Positions 7,014-14,760 of a stretch of DNA of 64,000 nucleotides are shown here, one piece after another. Position 1 is the stretch's first letter, and each line of letters begins with the position of its first letter. Both the position numbers and the translations under genes were made by a program. The DNA is from Nocardioides aurantiacus (GTDB lineage: Bacteria > Actinomycetota > Actinomycetes > Propionibacteriales > Nocardioidaceae): NCBI RefSeq assembly GCF_003752505.1, contig NZ_RKHO01000001.1, positions 2,666,001-2,730,000 on the forward strand. Direction: 5' to 3'. Below the pieces are notes generated by a model. That model worked only from the letters and a program-made list of their open reading frames with translations. It was not told where the DNA came from and made no database searches.

Positions 7014-7304
7014 ATGAACATCCTTGAGGCGCGTGCTGCGATCGAGGCCATCTTGGCCGCGATCCCGGACAAAGAGCTTCCCAAGTTCGACAGGCGCGAG
7101 GTGCAGGCCGATGGCCGTGTCCTCGTATGGTGGGGCGGCACCGGGCACTACCTCGGCAGCGCCACCACCGACGGCGAACGCGACCCGCTGGCTTACCGCC
7201 GCAGTGCTTCCTGGTCCGCCATCGAAGGCGAGATGACGTGTCGCGCCGACGCTAAGCACCTCAAGCGCGAACGTGCCGGCCGCGCCAAGCAGGTTTCGGC
7301 ATGA
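7014..7304 (+). CDS. Hypothetical phage protein
   Basis: 96 residues with GGAAAGG 9 nt before the ATG. Mixed alpha-beta, basic C-terminus (KHLKRERAGRAK). The sequence WWGGTGHYLGSA is not diagnostic. Ends in an ATGA overlap with the next gene. Confidence 0.6.
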   Translation: MNILEARAAIEAILAAIPDKELPKFDRREVQADGRVLVWWGGTGHYLGSATTDGERDPLAYRRSASWSAIEGEMTCRADAKHLKRERAGRAKQVSA

Positions 7305-7453
7305 CCCCCCTCACCCACCTCCACACCGGCCGCATCGCCAACACCCTCGTCCTGGTCCGCACCTACGCCGACCACACCCTCACCATCGAACCCCTCGACG
7401 CTGACGGACGCGGCACGGGCGAGTGCGAGCTGACGGCGCAGGGAGTGTCGTGA
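7301..7453 (+). CDS. Small phage protein
   Basis: 50 residues, beta-rich, starting MTPLTHLHTGRIANTLVLV. Overlaps both neighbours by 1-4 nt, which supports that it is translated. No family recognised. Confidence 0.5.
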   Translation: MTPLTHLHTGRIANTLVLVRTYADHTLTIEPLDADGRGTGECELTAQGVS

Positions 7454-7668
7454 TGTCGCGCGAGTTCGAGTTCAAGATGCGCGTCACTGCTTGCGACCGC
7501 GAGGGCTACTACTACCCGCGCTGGGACCAGGCCCGCACAGTCACCGCGATAGCCACCACCGAGCAGCAGGCCATCAACGATGTCGCCGCCGCCCTCGGTC
7601 CGTGCCGCGACGGTCGCAACTGGTACTGGGGCTTCAAGGTCGACGCCATGAAGGCGGTGACCCCATGA
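7453..7668 (+). CDS. Small phage protein, aromatic-rich
   Basis: 71 residues from ATG 7453 in TGATG overlap with the previous stop; an upstream in-frame start (7423) would overlap more. REFEFKMRVTACDREGYYYPRWDQ is rich in aromatic residues. Resembles many short unnamed actinophage early proteins. Confidence 0.55.
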   Translation: MSREFEFKMRVTACDREGYYYPRWDQARTVTAIATTEQQAINDVAAALGPCRDGRNWYWGFKVDAMKAVTP

Positions 7669-7817
7669 TCCGCCTGGCTCCCGACCTCGCCCTCGTCACC
7701 CACAACGGCACCTCGACCGTCCACCACATCCCCACCCGCGGCGAGGTGCTGGACAAGCACGGGCTGCACGGGGTTGTTGGGCTCGCTGACGTGCTGCACG
7801 GGTGGGCTGTCCAGTGA
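7665..7817 (+). CDS. Small phage protein
   Basis: 50 residues, ATG 7665 in ATGA overlap. Pattern IRLAPDLALVTHNGTSTVHHI then a short helix. No family recognised. Confidence 0.5.
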   Translation: MIRLAPDLALVTHNGTSTVHHIPTRGEVLDKHGLHGVVGLADVLHGWAVQ

Positions 7818-7996
7818 GCGCCGAGATCTGTCCCGTATGTGGTGGACCCAACTCAACCGGAACGCGGGCATGCGGCGTCAGTTGCGACCTGGTAATGGGC
7901 TCGCCGGAACCCTTCGGAGAAGTGCTGCTTTCGCTGTCCTTTGGCCTTGCTTCTCTCGTGGTGGGCATCTGGATCTTGGCGGTGGTCCTCTCATGA
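7814..7996 (+). CDS. Zinc-ribbon plus transmembrane small protein
   Basis: 60 residues from GTG 7814. N-terminus CPVCGGPN...CGVSC is a CxxC zinc ribbon; C-terminus LLSLSFGLASLVVGIWILAVVLS is a membrane helix. This layout recalls small zinc-ribbon membrane proteins; role unknown. Confidence 0.6.
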   Translation: MSAEICPVCGGPNSTGTRACGVSCDLVMGSPEPFGEVLLSLSFGLASLVVGIWILAVVLS

Positions 7997-8172
7997 CCCC
8001 CGACCACCTCGTAGGCGCCGCACTGGTCCTCCTGTCACTCGCCGTCCTCCTCGTGATCTACGGCCCCCGGTTCGCCGCGTGGGTCGGGGGGCGCAAGGAC
8101 GACCTCGCCCGTGACCGACAGGCGCGCGACGACAAGGCCGTGCGGACGTGGATGGACCGGGGTGCGGCATGA
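7993..8172 (+). CDS. Single-pass membrane protein
   Basis: 59 residues: one N-terminal transmembrane helix (VGAALVLLSLAVLLVIYG) and a charged cytoplasmic tail (GGRKDDLARDRQARDDK). ATGA overlap with the neighbours. Function unknown. Confidence 0.6.
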   Translation: MTPDHLVGAALVLLSLAVLLVIYGPRFAAWVGGRKDDLARDRQARDDKAVRTWMDRGAA

Positions 8173-8510
8173 GCGGGCGCAGGTTCGACCACGGCGAGCT
8201 CAACATCCCCGGCCGACTCAAGAACCTCGACCGCGAGATCGACCGCCACCTGGCCGAGCAAGCGCGCGAGGGACGCAAGCAAGCACGTCTCGACATCGCT
8301 CAGCGGAAGGCGGACCGCGAGGCCGAGAAGGCAGCCGAGGCAGCGCGGGTCAAGTTCACCGCCGCCGACCTCGCCGACGCCATCGCGGTCCGCGACAGGT
8401 GGGGATGGCACCGAGTCGCCCGCGTCTCAGCCAAGTCCGTGACGGTGGAGACCGCCTACTCGTGGACTGAGCGCATCCCGCTCGCCAACGTGCTGGAGGC
8501 CAAGCCATGA
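8169..8510 (+). CDS. Coiled-coil early phage protein
   Basis: 113 residues. Residues ~15-60 form a charged coiled coil (REIDRHLAEQAREGRKQ...RKADREAEKAAEAA); the C-terminal half (IAVRDRWGWHRVARVSAKSV) looks like a small beta domain. Also seen among unnamed actinophage early proteins. ATG 8169 in ATGA overlap. Confidence 0.6.
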   Translation: MSGRRFDHGELNIPGRLKNLDREIDRHLAEQAREGRKQARLDIAQRKADREAEKAAEAARVKFTAADLADAIAVRDRWGWHRVARVSAKSVTVETAYSWTERIPLANVLEAKP

Positions 8511-8665
8511 CCCGCCGCCGACCACCCACCTGGATCACCACCGCCGCGGGATGGGTGGGGGGCAAGGTCGCCGACGGGTGCAGCTGGTTCTTCGAGACGA
8601 AGGTGGACGAGCCCCGCTGTCGGTGGGCGAACGAGACGCACATGGGGCGTGGTCCCGATGACTGA
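8507..8665 (+). CDS. Small phage protein
   Basis: 52 residues, basic N-terminus (MTRRRPPTWITTAAGW). Overlaps its neighbours at both ends. No family recognised. Confidence 0.45.
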   Translation: MTRRRPPTWITTAAGWVGGKVADGCSWFFETKVDEPRCRWANETHMGRGPDD

Positions 8666-8972
8666 GTCCCACGCCCTCGCCGCCGAGCGCGACGAGCAGA
8701 ACCGCAACCCCGACCGCCGCAGCCACCTGTCCGTGGCGCGGGAGGAGTGGGCGGGGGGTGAGCCGATGCCGACACGACTCGTCTACGGCCCACGAGGGTC
8801 CGACCCCTGGTTCTGCTGGTGCGGCGAGGCCATCGACATCGACGAGCCGGCGTGCATCCACGGTCGATACCTCTGTCCCGAGCACGTCGACGAGTGCGGT
8901 GAGTGCGTCGACGAGAAGGCCGACGCGCGTGAGGACTTCGAGCGCAAGTACGAGAAGGAGCAAGGCCGATGA
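8658..8972 (+). CDS. Cys-rich phage protein
   Basis: 104 residues from ATG 8658 (an ATG-preceding GTG at 8649 is possible). CWCGEAIDID...CIHGRYLCPEHVDECGEC is a probable double zinc site; the C-terminus is charged. Immediately upstream of the exonuclease and overlapping it by 4 nt. Confidence 0.6.
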   Translation: MTESHALAAERDEQNRNPDRRSHLSVAREEWAGGEPMPTRLVYGPRGSDPWFCWCGEAIDIDEPACIHGRYLCPEHVDECGECVDEKADAREDFERKYEKEQGR

Positions 8973-9781
8973 CGCTCGTTGAGTACCCCCGCCTGGAGCA
9001 GGGCACATCGAAGTGGCACGAAGCCCGTCGCGGCATCGTCACGGCCTCAGTCGTGGGTCGCCTCATCATCCTGGGGCCGCCTGACGCCACGACTGTCGCC
9101 TGCCCGGCATGCAAGGTCGAGGTGGGCGCATGCATCAGCCTGTCGCGCAAGGTTCCGACCGCTCTCAAGAAGGTGCATGACGAGCGGGCCGCGGCCGCCG
9201 GCGAGCTGCCGTCTATCCCTCGGGTTGCCGACAACGAGACCTCGAGCACCCTGACGGCCAGCCTCGTCGCTGAGCGCATCACCGGCATCAGCGAGACCCT
9301 GCCGCCGAACCGCGACATGAACCGCGGCATCTGGTCCGAGCCCTACGCCCGCGACCTCTACGCCGCCCACTACGGCAAGGTCGCCGAGGTCGGCTTCATG
9401 CGCTACGACGGCGACGGCTGGACGCTCGGCTACTCCCCGGACGGCCTCGTTGGAGACGACGGGCTGATCGAGATCAAGGCGCCCAGGTCCAAGACGCAGG
9501 TGCTCACCGTCCTCACCGACGACGTACCCGCTCACTACATGGCCCAGTGCCAGGCCGGGCTACTCGCGTCAGGCCGCAAGTGGCTCGACTTCGTGTCGTA
9601 CGCGGGCGGGATGCACGTCTACGTCAAGCGCGTCCTGCCCGACCCTGCGTGGTTCGCAGCCATCGAGGCCGCCTGCCGCACCTTCGAGACCACCGCCGCC
9701 GCGATGGTCGCCGACTACCACGAACGCGTCGCGGGTCGGCCCGTCGCGCCTCTCATCGATTTCGAACTGGAAGTGATCTGA
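8969..9781 (+). CDS. YqaJ-type phage exonuclease with embedded zinc finger
   Basis: 5'-3' exonuclease of the lambda-Exo/YqaJ PD-(D/E)XK family, used in phage recombination. Motifs: GTSKWHEARRGIVTAS (residues 12-27), E124 (WSEPYARD), D158 (GYSPDG), E168-x-K170 (LIEIKAP) and QCQAGLL. Between the first motif and the core, residues 45-73 carry CPAC...C...H..R, like the small actinobacterial CxxC-C-H zinc finger; this insertion is unusual for YqaJ. 270 residues. Next gene may encode its partner. Confidence 0.88.
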   Translation: MTLVEYPRLEQGTSKWHEARRGIVTASVVGRLIILGPPDATTVACPACKVEVGACISLSRKVPTALKKVHDERAAAAGELPSIPRVADNETSSTLTASLVAERITGISETLPPNRDMNRGIWSEPYARDLYAAHYGKVAEVGFMRYDGDGWTLGYSPDGLVGDDGLIEIKAPRSKTQVLTVLTDDVPAHYMAQCQAGLLASGRKWLDFVSYAGGMHVYVKRVLPDPAWFAAIEAACRTFETTAAAMVADYHERVAGRPVAPLIDFELEVI

Positions 9782-9782
9782 C

Positions 9783-10352
9783 ATGCCCGACATCACCGAC
9801 ACCCTCGCCCCCAAGAGCGACCAGCTCGACAACATCGACCTCCGGGGAGGCGAGCCGCGCATCTTCACGGTCACCGGGGTCGACGTCCGAGTGGGCAGCG
9901 ACCAGCCCGTCTCGGTCTACCTCGCCGAGTTCGATCGCCCTTGGAAGCCCGGCAAGAACATGCGCCGCGTCATCGCCCACTGCTGGGGCCGCGAGTCCGA
10001 CAACTGGGTCGGCAGGCGCGTGGAGCTGTTCGCCGACGAGAGCGTGACCTTCGGCAAGGAGACGCCGGGCGGGACTCGGATCTCGCGGATGTCCCACATC
10101 GACGGCGTACAGAACGCTCCGATCCTCGTCAGCCAGGGACGCGCCGGCACCTACAAGGTGTCGCCCCTCCCCGACACCCCCAAGCCGCCCCCCGAGCCCA
10201 CCGCCGAGGAAGTCGCCGCGTGCGTCGACCTGGACGCACTCCGGGGCATGTGGCGTGCGTCCGGCCCGGATCTTCGCAAGGTGATCGAGGTGCGGATCGA
10301 AGACCTCAAGAACGAGCCGACGCGTGACGAGCTGCCGATGGACCAGCCATGA
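9783..10352 (+). CDS. Conserved phage protein, probable recombination partner
   Basis: 189 residues. Beta-rich N-terminal region (FTVTGVDVRVGSDQPVSVYLAEF), a motif DRPWKPGKNMRRVIAHCWG and WVGRRVELFADESVTFG, then a Pro-rich linker and a helical tail. I know similar proteins next to YqaJ exonucleases in actinophages without assigned function; an OB-like single-strand-binding role would fit but is inference. Starts 1 nt after the exonuclease stop. Confidence 0.65.
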   Translation: MPDITDTLAPKSDQLDNIDLRGGEPRIFTVTGVDVRVGSDQPVSVYLAEFDRPWKPGKNMRRVIAHCWGRESDNWVGRRVELFADESVTFGKETPGGTRISRMSHIDGVQNAPILVSQGRAGTYKVSPLPDTPKPPPEPTAEEVAACVDLDALRGMWRASGPDLRKVIEVRIEDLKNEPTRDELPMDQP

Positions 10353-10501
10353 ACTCCCTCATCCGCCGCCGCCTCAAGCCCGACGCCCAGCGCAGCAACT
10401 ACGGCGACTCATGTGCGGGTTGCGCGCCACATCGGTGGCACGGGCTCGCCTGCAACGTGAGCCTCTGCCCGTGCCCGACGTCGTGGATGGAGCCGGCATG
10501 A
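10349..10501 (+). CDS. Small Cys-rich phage protein
   Basis: 50 residues; CAGCAPHRWHGLACN...CPCPTSW suggests a zinc knuckle. ATGA overlaps on both sides. Function unknown. Confidence 0.55.
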   Translation: MNSLIRRRLKPDAQRSNYGDSCAGCAPHRWHGLACNVSLCPCPTSWMEPA

Positions 10502-10890
10502 TTACCGAGCTCACCTTCGAGATCCCCAAGTCGTTGTGGCTCACCAGCAACCGCCACATCGTCAACCTCCCCTACCGCGCCCGTCTCGTCCGCGACCTGC
10601 ACCAACTCGCAGCAGCCACCGCGACCATCGCGCGGCTCGAGCCCGTCAAGGGACAGGTGCACGTCCACTGGACAGTCCGCTACCCCAAGGGCGTCCGGCG
10701 CGACAAGGGCGAGGCTAGCAACGCGCAGCCCACGACGAAGGCGCTTCTCGACGGCTTGGTGCCGACCTGGCTGACAGACGACGGCCCGCAGTACGTCGTC
10801 GCCGAGACCTTCCAGCGCGGCCCCAACCTCGACGAGCGCGAGATCCACACCGTGCGGCTCGTGATGACGCCGCAGGAGGTGCCGTGGTGA
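10498..10890 (+). CDS. RusA-like Holliday junction resolvase
   Basis: 130 residues. The pattern SNAQPTTKALLDGLVPTWLTDDGPQYV fits the RusA core (N..P..K..LDGL....DD...V), with D-D as metal ligands. The N-terminus (LWLTSNRHIVNLPYRARLV) matches the opening strand. RusA-type enzymes cut four-way junctions and commonly follow phage exonuclease genes. The canonical first Asp (D-x-D/N) is replaced by E-A-S-N, so activity is not certain. Confidence 0.75.
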   Translation: MITELTFEIPKSLWLTSNRHIVNLPYRARLVRDLHQLAAATATIARLEPVKGQVHVHWTVRYPKGVRRDKGEASNAQPTTKALLDGLVPTWLTDDGPQYVVAETFQRGPNLDEREIHTVRLVMTPQEVPW

Positions 10891-11084
10891 GTTTCGACTA
10901 CCGCACCCTGAGGAACGAGCCCTTGCTGCTCGAGTCCCCGATGTTCCGCTACGAGTGCTGCGAGCACTGCCGCACGAGTCGGTGCCCGCGACACGACGGG
11001 CACCCCGACCCGTGCTCAGCCGACCCGCTAACGACTAACGGGTGCCAGGCGGGCAACACGATGCTCGGCGAGGTGAGGCCATGA
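10887..11084 (+). CDS. Small Cys-rich phage protein
   Basis: 65 residues from GTG 10887. YECCEHCRTSRCPRHDGH...C indicates zinc binding. GTGA overlap with the upstream gene. Function unknown. Confidence 0.55.
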   Translation: MSFDYRTLRNEPLLLESPMFRYECCEHCRTSRCPRHDGHPDPCSADPLTTNGCQAGNTMLGEVRP

Positions 11085-11215
11085 CCGACACCCCGCACCC
11101 CCCAGCCCCCTTCCCCCACCACCTCACCCCCAAGGTCCGCGCATCCATCGCCGCCCACGAAGCCGTCGCCCGTCGACAGCGCGAAGCCGACACCGAGCAG
11201 GAGGAAGCAGCATGA
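11081..11215 (+). CDS. Very small phage protein
   Basis: 44 residues, Pro/His-rich N-terminus and charged tail. Overlaps the WhiB start by 4 nt and carries its ribosome-binding site (GAGGAAGCAGC), so it may serve mainly to couple translation. Confidence 0.4.
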   Translation: MTDTPHPPAPFPHHLTPKVRASIAAHEAVARRQREADTEQEEAA

Positions 11216-11595
11216 AGACCCCCGAGAACAGCCCGCCACCACCATGTGCCGGTCAGCACGAACTGTTCGACAGCCGCGAGGAGGAAGACCACCTCCAGGC
11301 GCGCGCGCTCTGCAACGGCTGCCACGTGTTCGCCGCCTGCTGGGACAACTTCCAGGCTGTCAGGAACGCGCCCTCCCACCTCGGCGGCGCACCCGAAGGC
11401 ACCTGGGCCGGGATGCTCATCGGCACCGCGAAGCTCCCGTCCAAGTTGGCGCCGTGCGGCACCGAAAGCGCCTACCAGCGGCACCGCTACAACCGCGAGG
11501 ACGCCTGCGAGGACTGTCTCCAGGCGCACCGCGACATCGTCAGGCAGCGAGCGGCAGCCAAGCGTGCTGAGGCGAACCCGATGGACGCGGCATGA
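11212..11595 (+). CDS. WhiB-family regulator
   Basis: 127 residues. Four Cys for a 4Fe-4S cluster: C12, C34, C37, C43 (C-x2-C-x5-C), then GTWAGM, the equivalent of the family's G-[V/I]-W-G-G turn. A second Cys pair lies near the C-terminus (CEDC). WhiB proteins bind sigma factor region 4 or DNA; phage-encoded WhiB proteins can interfere with host WhiB control (known for mycobacteriophage TM4). Last gene before a new promoter/leader. Confidence 0.88.
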   Translation: MKTPENSPPPPCAGQHELFDSREEEDHLQARALCNGCHVFAACWDNFQAVRNAPSHLGGAPEGTWAGMLIGTAKLPSKLAPCGTESAYQRHRYNREDACEDCLQAHRDIVRQRAAAKRAEANPMDAA

Positions 11596-11610
11596 CAGGC
11601 AATTCGGCGT

Positions 11611-11726
11611 CTGACCTGCGGGTTTACGGCAATCAGTCTGCTAGACTGTCGTTGGAAACAACGGAGCCCCAGCCGCGTTTTTGGCGATCCGCAGCTGAGG
11701 CTCCTATCGACTGTAAGGAGTCGACA
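11611..11726 (+). promoter_or_regulatory. Promoter and structured leader A
   Basis: Contains the phage motif reversed (CTGACCTGCGG, 11611-11621), an extended -10 TGC-TAGACT (11639-11647), a hairpin of GGAGCCCCAGC (11663-11673) with GCTGAGGCTCC (11694-11704), and a second hairpin TCGACT (11707-11712)/AGTCGA (11719-11724) that covers the AAGGAG ribosome-binding site. An alternative pairing ACTGT/ACAGT would free it. The same order of elements recurs at 16903-17019. Confidence 0.65.
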
Positions 11727-11927
11727 GTGCCTAGTTTGCCACCCACCACGGCCACCCGCATAGGTGACCCGCTGACTGCCGCGATGAGCCGCCTCGATGG
11801 CTGCCCGCGGTGCGTCCACAACACCGAGACGCCCACCGCCGCTGTGCCCACCGATACCGGCTGGCGATGCCACTACCGATGCACCGACTGCGGACACACG
11901 TGGGTCGCCTGCTGGATGGAGGACTGA
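11727..11927 (+). CDS. Small zinc-ribbon protein
   Basis: 66 residues from GTG 11727, 6 nt after AAGGAG. GCPRCVHNTE...CHYRCTDCGHTW is a two-CxxC zinc ribbon, the form found in many nucleic-acid-binding proteins. First gene behind leader A, overlapping the HNH gene by 1 nt (TGATG). Confidence 0.7.
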   Translation: MPSLPPTTATRIGDPLTAAMSRLDGCPRCVHNTETPTAAVPTDTGWRCHYRCTDCGHTWVACWMED

Positions 11928-12355
11928 TGGCGAGCAATCGTGAAGCTATCGGGGCCCGACTGCGGTTCGAGGTTCTGCGCCGCTGCAACTTCGCTTGCTA
12001 CTACTGCGGCGTCCCGGCCTCGATGGGCATCAAGCAACTGCACATCGATCACGTCGTCCCTGTCGACCTGGGTGGCGCCAATCAGCCATGGAATCTCGTC
12101 GCTGCGTGCTGGGACTGCAACGCAGGCAAGACCAACGGCGTCCCGACCAGGGAGTTGATCGACCGCGTTCGCAGCGACTACTGCGGATATCTCGAGTCCA
12201 CTGGCGAGCAGGTCGTCTCCTGCAAATTCTGCTCCTTGCCCTTCCAGCTTCTTCCCGACGAGGACTGGACCGACCGTTGCGACACCTGCGACGCGATCCT
12301 GTTCTACGGGTATGACGCCGGCGCCGGAACCCCTCGAGAGTGGGTGGCTCCCTGA
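11927..12355 (+). CDS. HNH endonuclease
   Basis: 142 residues. CNFACYYCGVPAS...HIDHVVPVDLGG...NLVAACWDCNAGKTN is a full HNH motif with the two CxxC zinc knuckles. C-terminal part has a second zinc motif (CKFCSLPF...CDTC). Free-standing HNH genes in phages can be homing nucleases or packaging factors; the position within the early operon behind an autonomous promoter favours the former. Confidence 0.9.
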   Translation: MASNREAIGARLRFEVLRRCNFACYYCGVPASMGIKQLHIDHVVPVDLGGANQPWNLVAACWDCNAGKTNGVPTRELIDRVRSDYCGYLESTGEQVVSCKFCSLPFQLLPDEDWTDRCDTCDAILFYGYDAGAGTPREWVAP

Positions 12356-13149
12356 TGCGCATCCGATCCATCCGACCAGAGTTCTGGTCATCCGAGGACG
12401 TCGCAGCGATGGACTGGCACACCCGCCTCGTCTACATCGGACTGTGGTCCTACGTCGATGACAACGGCGTCGGGCGCGACAAGGAGCAGCTGGTGACAGC
12501 CGCCCTCTTCCCGCTAGACGAGGCACTACGGGAGTCCTCCCGGAGGGTTACCGGAGCCCTCCGGCACCTTTCCGACCATGGTCAGATCACCCGCTACGTG
12601 GTCGACGGCAAGCCATTTCTGCACGTCACCGCCTGGACCACCCACCAGCGCATCGAGAAGGCGTCGAAGGGTCGCTACCCCCTTCCGACCTGCGACAAAG
12701 CAGAAATCACGGAGCCCTCCCGGAATACTCCCGGAGCCCTCCCGGACATGTCGACCCTTGGAGAAGGGGAGAAGGGGAGAAGGGGAGAAGGGGAGAAGTC
12801 TTCTTCGTCCGACACGTCGGACAGCCCCGACCGCTTCGATGACTTCTGGGCGACCTACGGCTACAAGATCAAGCGGGCCGATGCGGCGAAGGCGTGGGCG
12901 AAGGCCGTCAAGAAGGCGGACGCGGACCAGATCATCACCGCCGCTGCCGCCTACGTGAAGCGAGTTCGAGCCGACAAGGCAGCCCGAGGGGACCGGGCGC
13001 CCGACCAGGCGCACGCCTCCTCCTGGCTCAACGCCGAACGATGGGCCGACGAGCCAGATGGCGGCAACATCCACTACCTCCCAGGTGGCGAGGTCGACCC
13101 AAGCACGATCGTGTGGCCCGAGCACCAGGCTGACTGGATGAACTCGTGA
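12355..13149 (+). CDS. Phage replication initiator / replisome organiser
   Basis: 264 residues. The N-terminus RIRSIRPEFWSSEDVAAMDWHTRLVYIGLW is characteristic of the phage replisome-organiser winged-helix domain (residues ~1-110). A low-complexity linker (~130-160) rich in Gly/Glu/Lys/Ser follows, then a DnaT/DnaD-like helical domain (FDDFWATYGYKIKRADAAKAWAKAVK, ~165-235). It should bind the origin and recruit the helicase encoded next. The linker DNA contains tandem octamers that may be the origin. TGATG overlap with the HNH gene. Confidence 0.8.
   Translation: MRIRSIRPEFWSSEDVAAMDWHTRLVYIGLWSYVDDNGVGRDKEQLVTAALFPLDEALRESSRRVTGALRHLSDHGQITRYVVDGKPFLHVTAWTTHQRIEKASKGRYPLPTCDKAEITEPSRNTPGALPDMSTLGEGEKGRRGEGEKSSSSDTSDSPDRFDDFWATYGYKIKRADAAKAWAKAVKKADADQIITAAAAYVKRVRADKAARGDRAPDQAHASSWLNAERWADEPDGGNIHYLPGGEVDPSTIVWPEHQADWMNS
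12760..12798 (+). repeat. Tandem GGAGAAGG octamers (candidate phage origin)
   Basis: Almost five copies of the 8-bp unit in a row, inside the replication initiator gene. The unit is not a multiple of three, so the peptide register shifts between copies. Four GGAG(C/T)CCTCC sites lie nearby (about 12534, 12556, 12712, 12733). Lambdoid origins lie in the initiator gene as iterons, so this is a natural candidate. Confidence 0.45.
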
Positions 13150-14372
13150 TGGGCGACGACGAGCGGCCGACCTACGACCGCAACGCCGAGGTCTCAACCC
13201 TCGCCGCCTGCCTCTCGACGCGCACCGCCCGCGACGAAGCGCGCCGCTACGTTTCCGGTCGCGACTTCCTCGATCCGGCCCACGAGCTGCTGTGGAACAC
13301 GATGGCCGACCTTGACCGCACCGAGGCCGGGGTCGACCCTGCGGCGCTCATGTCCAAGGTGCAGGGCAAGGGGCCGCTCAAGGAGACCGCAGCCCGACTG
13401 CTGCCCGACCTGATCACCTGGCCCGCGCTGCCCGACCACGTGGCGCAGTACGCCGAGACGGTCCGCGAGTGGGCCACCCGTCGCCGGCTCATCACTGAGG
13501 CGACCCGCACCACCCAGCAGGCGCTCGACACCAGCGAGCCTGCGACCAGCCTCGCCGCGGCCGTTGCCAACCGGTTCGCTGCGATCCGCGACACCGGCAA
13601 CCCAGACGACGTCGAATCGCTGACGCTGGGCGAGGTTCTGTCGCAGCCGGAGGACGAGCCGGACTGGCTGGTGCCGGGGCTGCTCGAGCGCCGTGACCGG
13701 TTCATGCTGACCGGCGAGGAAGGGCTCGGCAAGTCGCACCTGCTGCGGCAGATGGCGATCCTCCCCGCCGCTGGCCTCGACCCGTTTGGGCTGGACCGGA
13801 TCGACCCCGTCTCGGTGCTGATCATCGACTGCGAGAACTCGGTCCGTCAGGTGCGGCGCCGGGTCCGCGGCCTGGTGGAGAACGCCCGCCGCTGGGGCAA
13901 CGGTGACCCCGACCGCGTCAACCTGCTCTGCTCGTCGCGGATCGACATCACCGCCGACCGCGACCTGGCCCGCATCCACCGCGAGCTCGACGCTTGCCAG
14001 CCGGACCTCGTCGTCATCGGCCCGCTGTACCGGCTGGTCCCGCGTGCATTGCAGACCGACGACGACACGGCACCGATGCTGGCTGCGCTCGACACGATCC
14101 GTGACCGGGGTGCTGCGTTGCTTATGGAGGCCCACGCGGGTCACGCGGTCGGCAAGCAGGGTCAGCGCGACCTGCGGCCCCGCGGGTCCTCCTCACTGCT
14201 GGGTTGGCCGGAGTTCGGCTACGGCCTGCGAGGTGTGGCGTCCAAGTACGCGGCGCTCACCAAGTGGCGCGGCGACCGTGACCAGCGCGCATGGCCGACG
14301 CAGCTTCGTCACGCCGACGACGGGACTCGCTGGGTTCCGCACGACCTGCCTGAGCCCTGGGAGGCCGCATGA
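13149..14372 (+). CDS. DnaB-N/RepA-like replicative helicase
   Basis: 407 residues. Residues ~10-150 match the DnaB N-terminal helical domain; residues ~170-370 are a RecA-like AAA_25 ATPase with Walker A GEEGLGKS (189-196), Walker B VLIIDCEN (D227) and later VIGPLYRL and LLMEAHAGH. It probably unwinds phage DNA after recruitment by the initiator. ATG at 13149 overlaps the initiator stop (TGATG). Confidence 0.85.
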   Translation: MGDDERPTYDRNAEVSTLAACLSTRTARDEARRYVSGRDFLDPAHELLWNTMADLDRTEAGVDPAALMSKVQGKGPLKETAARLLPDLITWPALPDHVAQYAETVREWATRRRLITEATRTTQQALDTSEPATSLAAAVANRFAAIRDTGNPDDVESLTLGEVLSQPEDEPDWLVPGLLERRDRFMLTGEEGLGKSHLLRQMAILPAAGLDPFGLDRIDPVSVLIIDCENSVRQVRRRVRGLVENARRWGNGDPDRVNLLCSSRIDITADRDLARIHRELDACQPDLVVIGPLYRLVPRALQTDDDTAPMLAALDTIRDRGAALLMEAHAGHAVGKQGQRDLRPRGSSSLLGWPEFGYGLRGVASKYAALTKWRGDRDQRAWPTQLRHADDGTRWVPHDLPEPWEAA

Positions 14373-14431
14373 GCCACGCACCCCGCCCCACACCCGTCCC
14401 CGCAGATGACCACCAACCGGAGGAAGCATGA
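14369..14431 (+). CDS. Tiny coupled ORF
   Basis: 20 residues (MSHAPRPTPVPADDHQPEEA). It overlaps both neighbours by 4 nt and ends over the CGGAGGAAGC ribosome-binding site of the next gene. Probably a translational bridge rather than a functional protein. Confidence 0.35.
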   Translation: MSHAPRPTPVPADDHQPEEA

Positions 14432-14760
14432 GCACCGAGATCCGCCGCACGACGCAGTCCAGGTACGCCGTGACCGTTGAGGACGGCGAGATCCGCGCAT
14501 GGCCGTACACCAGCTCGGGTCGACGATTTCAGGTTTCCCGGGTGGAGGTGGTGGTCGACCACGAGCGCGGTGGGCCTGCGCTACAGACGCCCCACCTGCT
14601 TGGTCCGCTGGTCAAGAAGGACGGCAGCCACGGAGTCGACTGGGCCGACGAGTCGATCTGGTACTCGGATGAGACGCCTGAGTGGCTCCCCGCCGTGCTT
14701 GAGCGGGTCCGCAAAGACGCCGACCGCCTGACGTGGACCACCACCGAGACCCACCGATGA
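14428..14760 (+). CDS. Hypothetical phage protein
   Basis: 110 residues, alpha-beta; GGAGGAAGC gives a strong ribosome-binding site. Sequence RRFQVSRVEVVVDHERGGPALQTPHLLGPLVKKDG has no family I recognise. Confidence 0.6.
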   Translation: MSTEIRRTTQSRYAVTVEDGEIRAWPYTSSGRRFQVSRVEVVVDHERGGPALQTPHLLGPLVKKDGSHGVDWADESIWYSDETPEWLPAVLERVRKDADRLTWTTTETHR

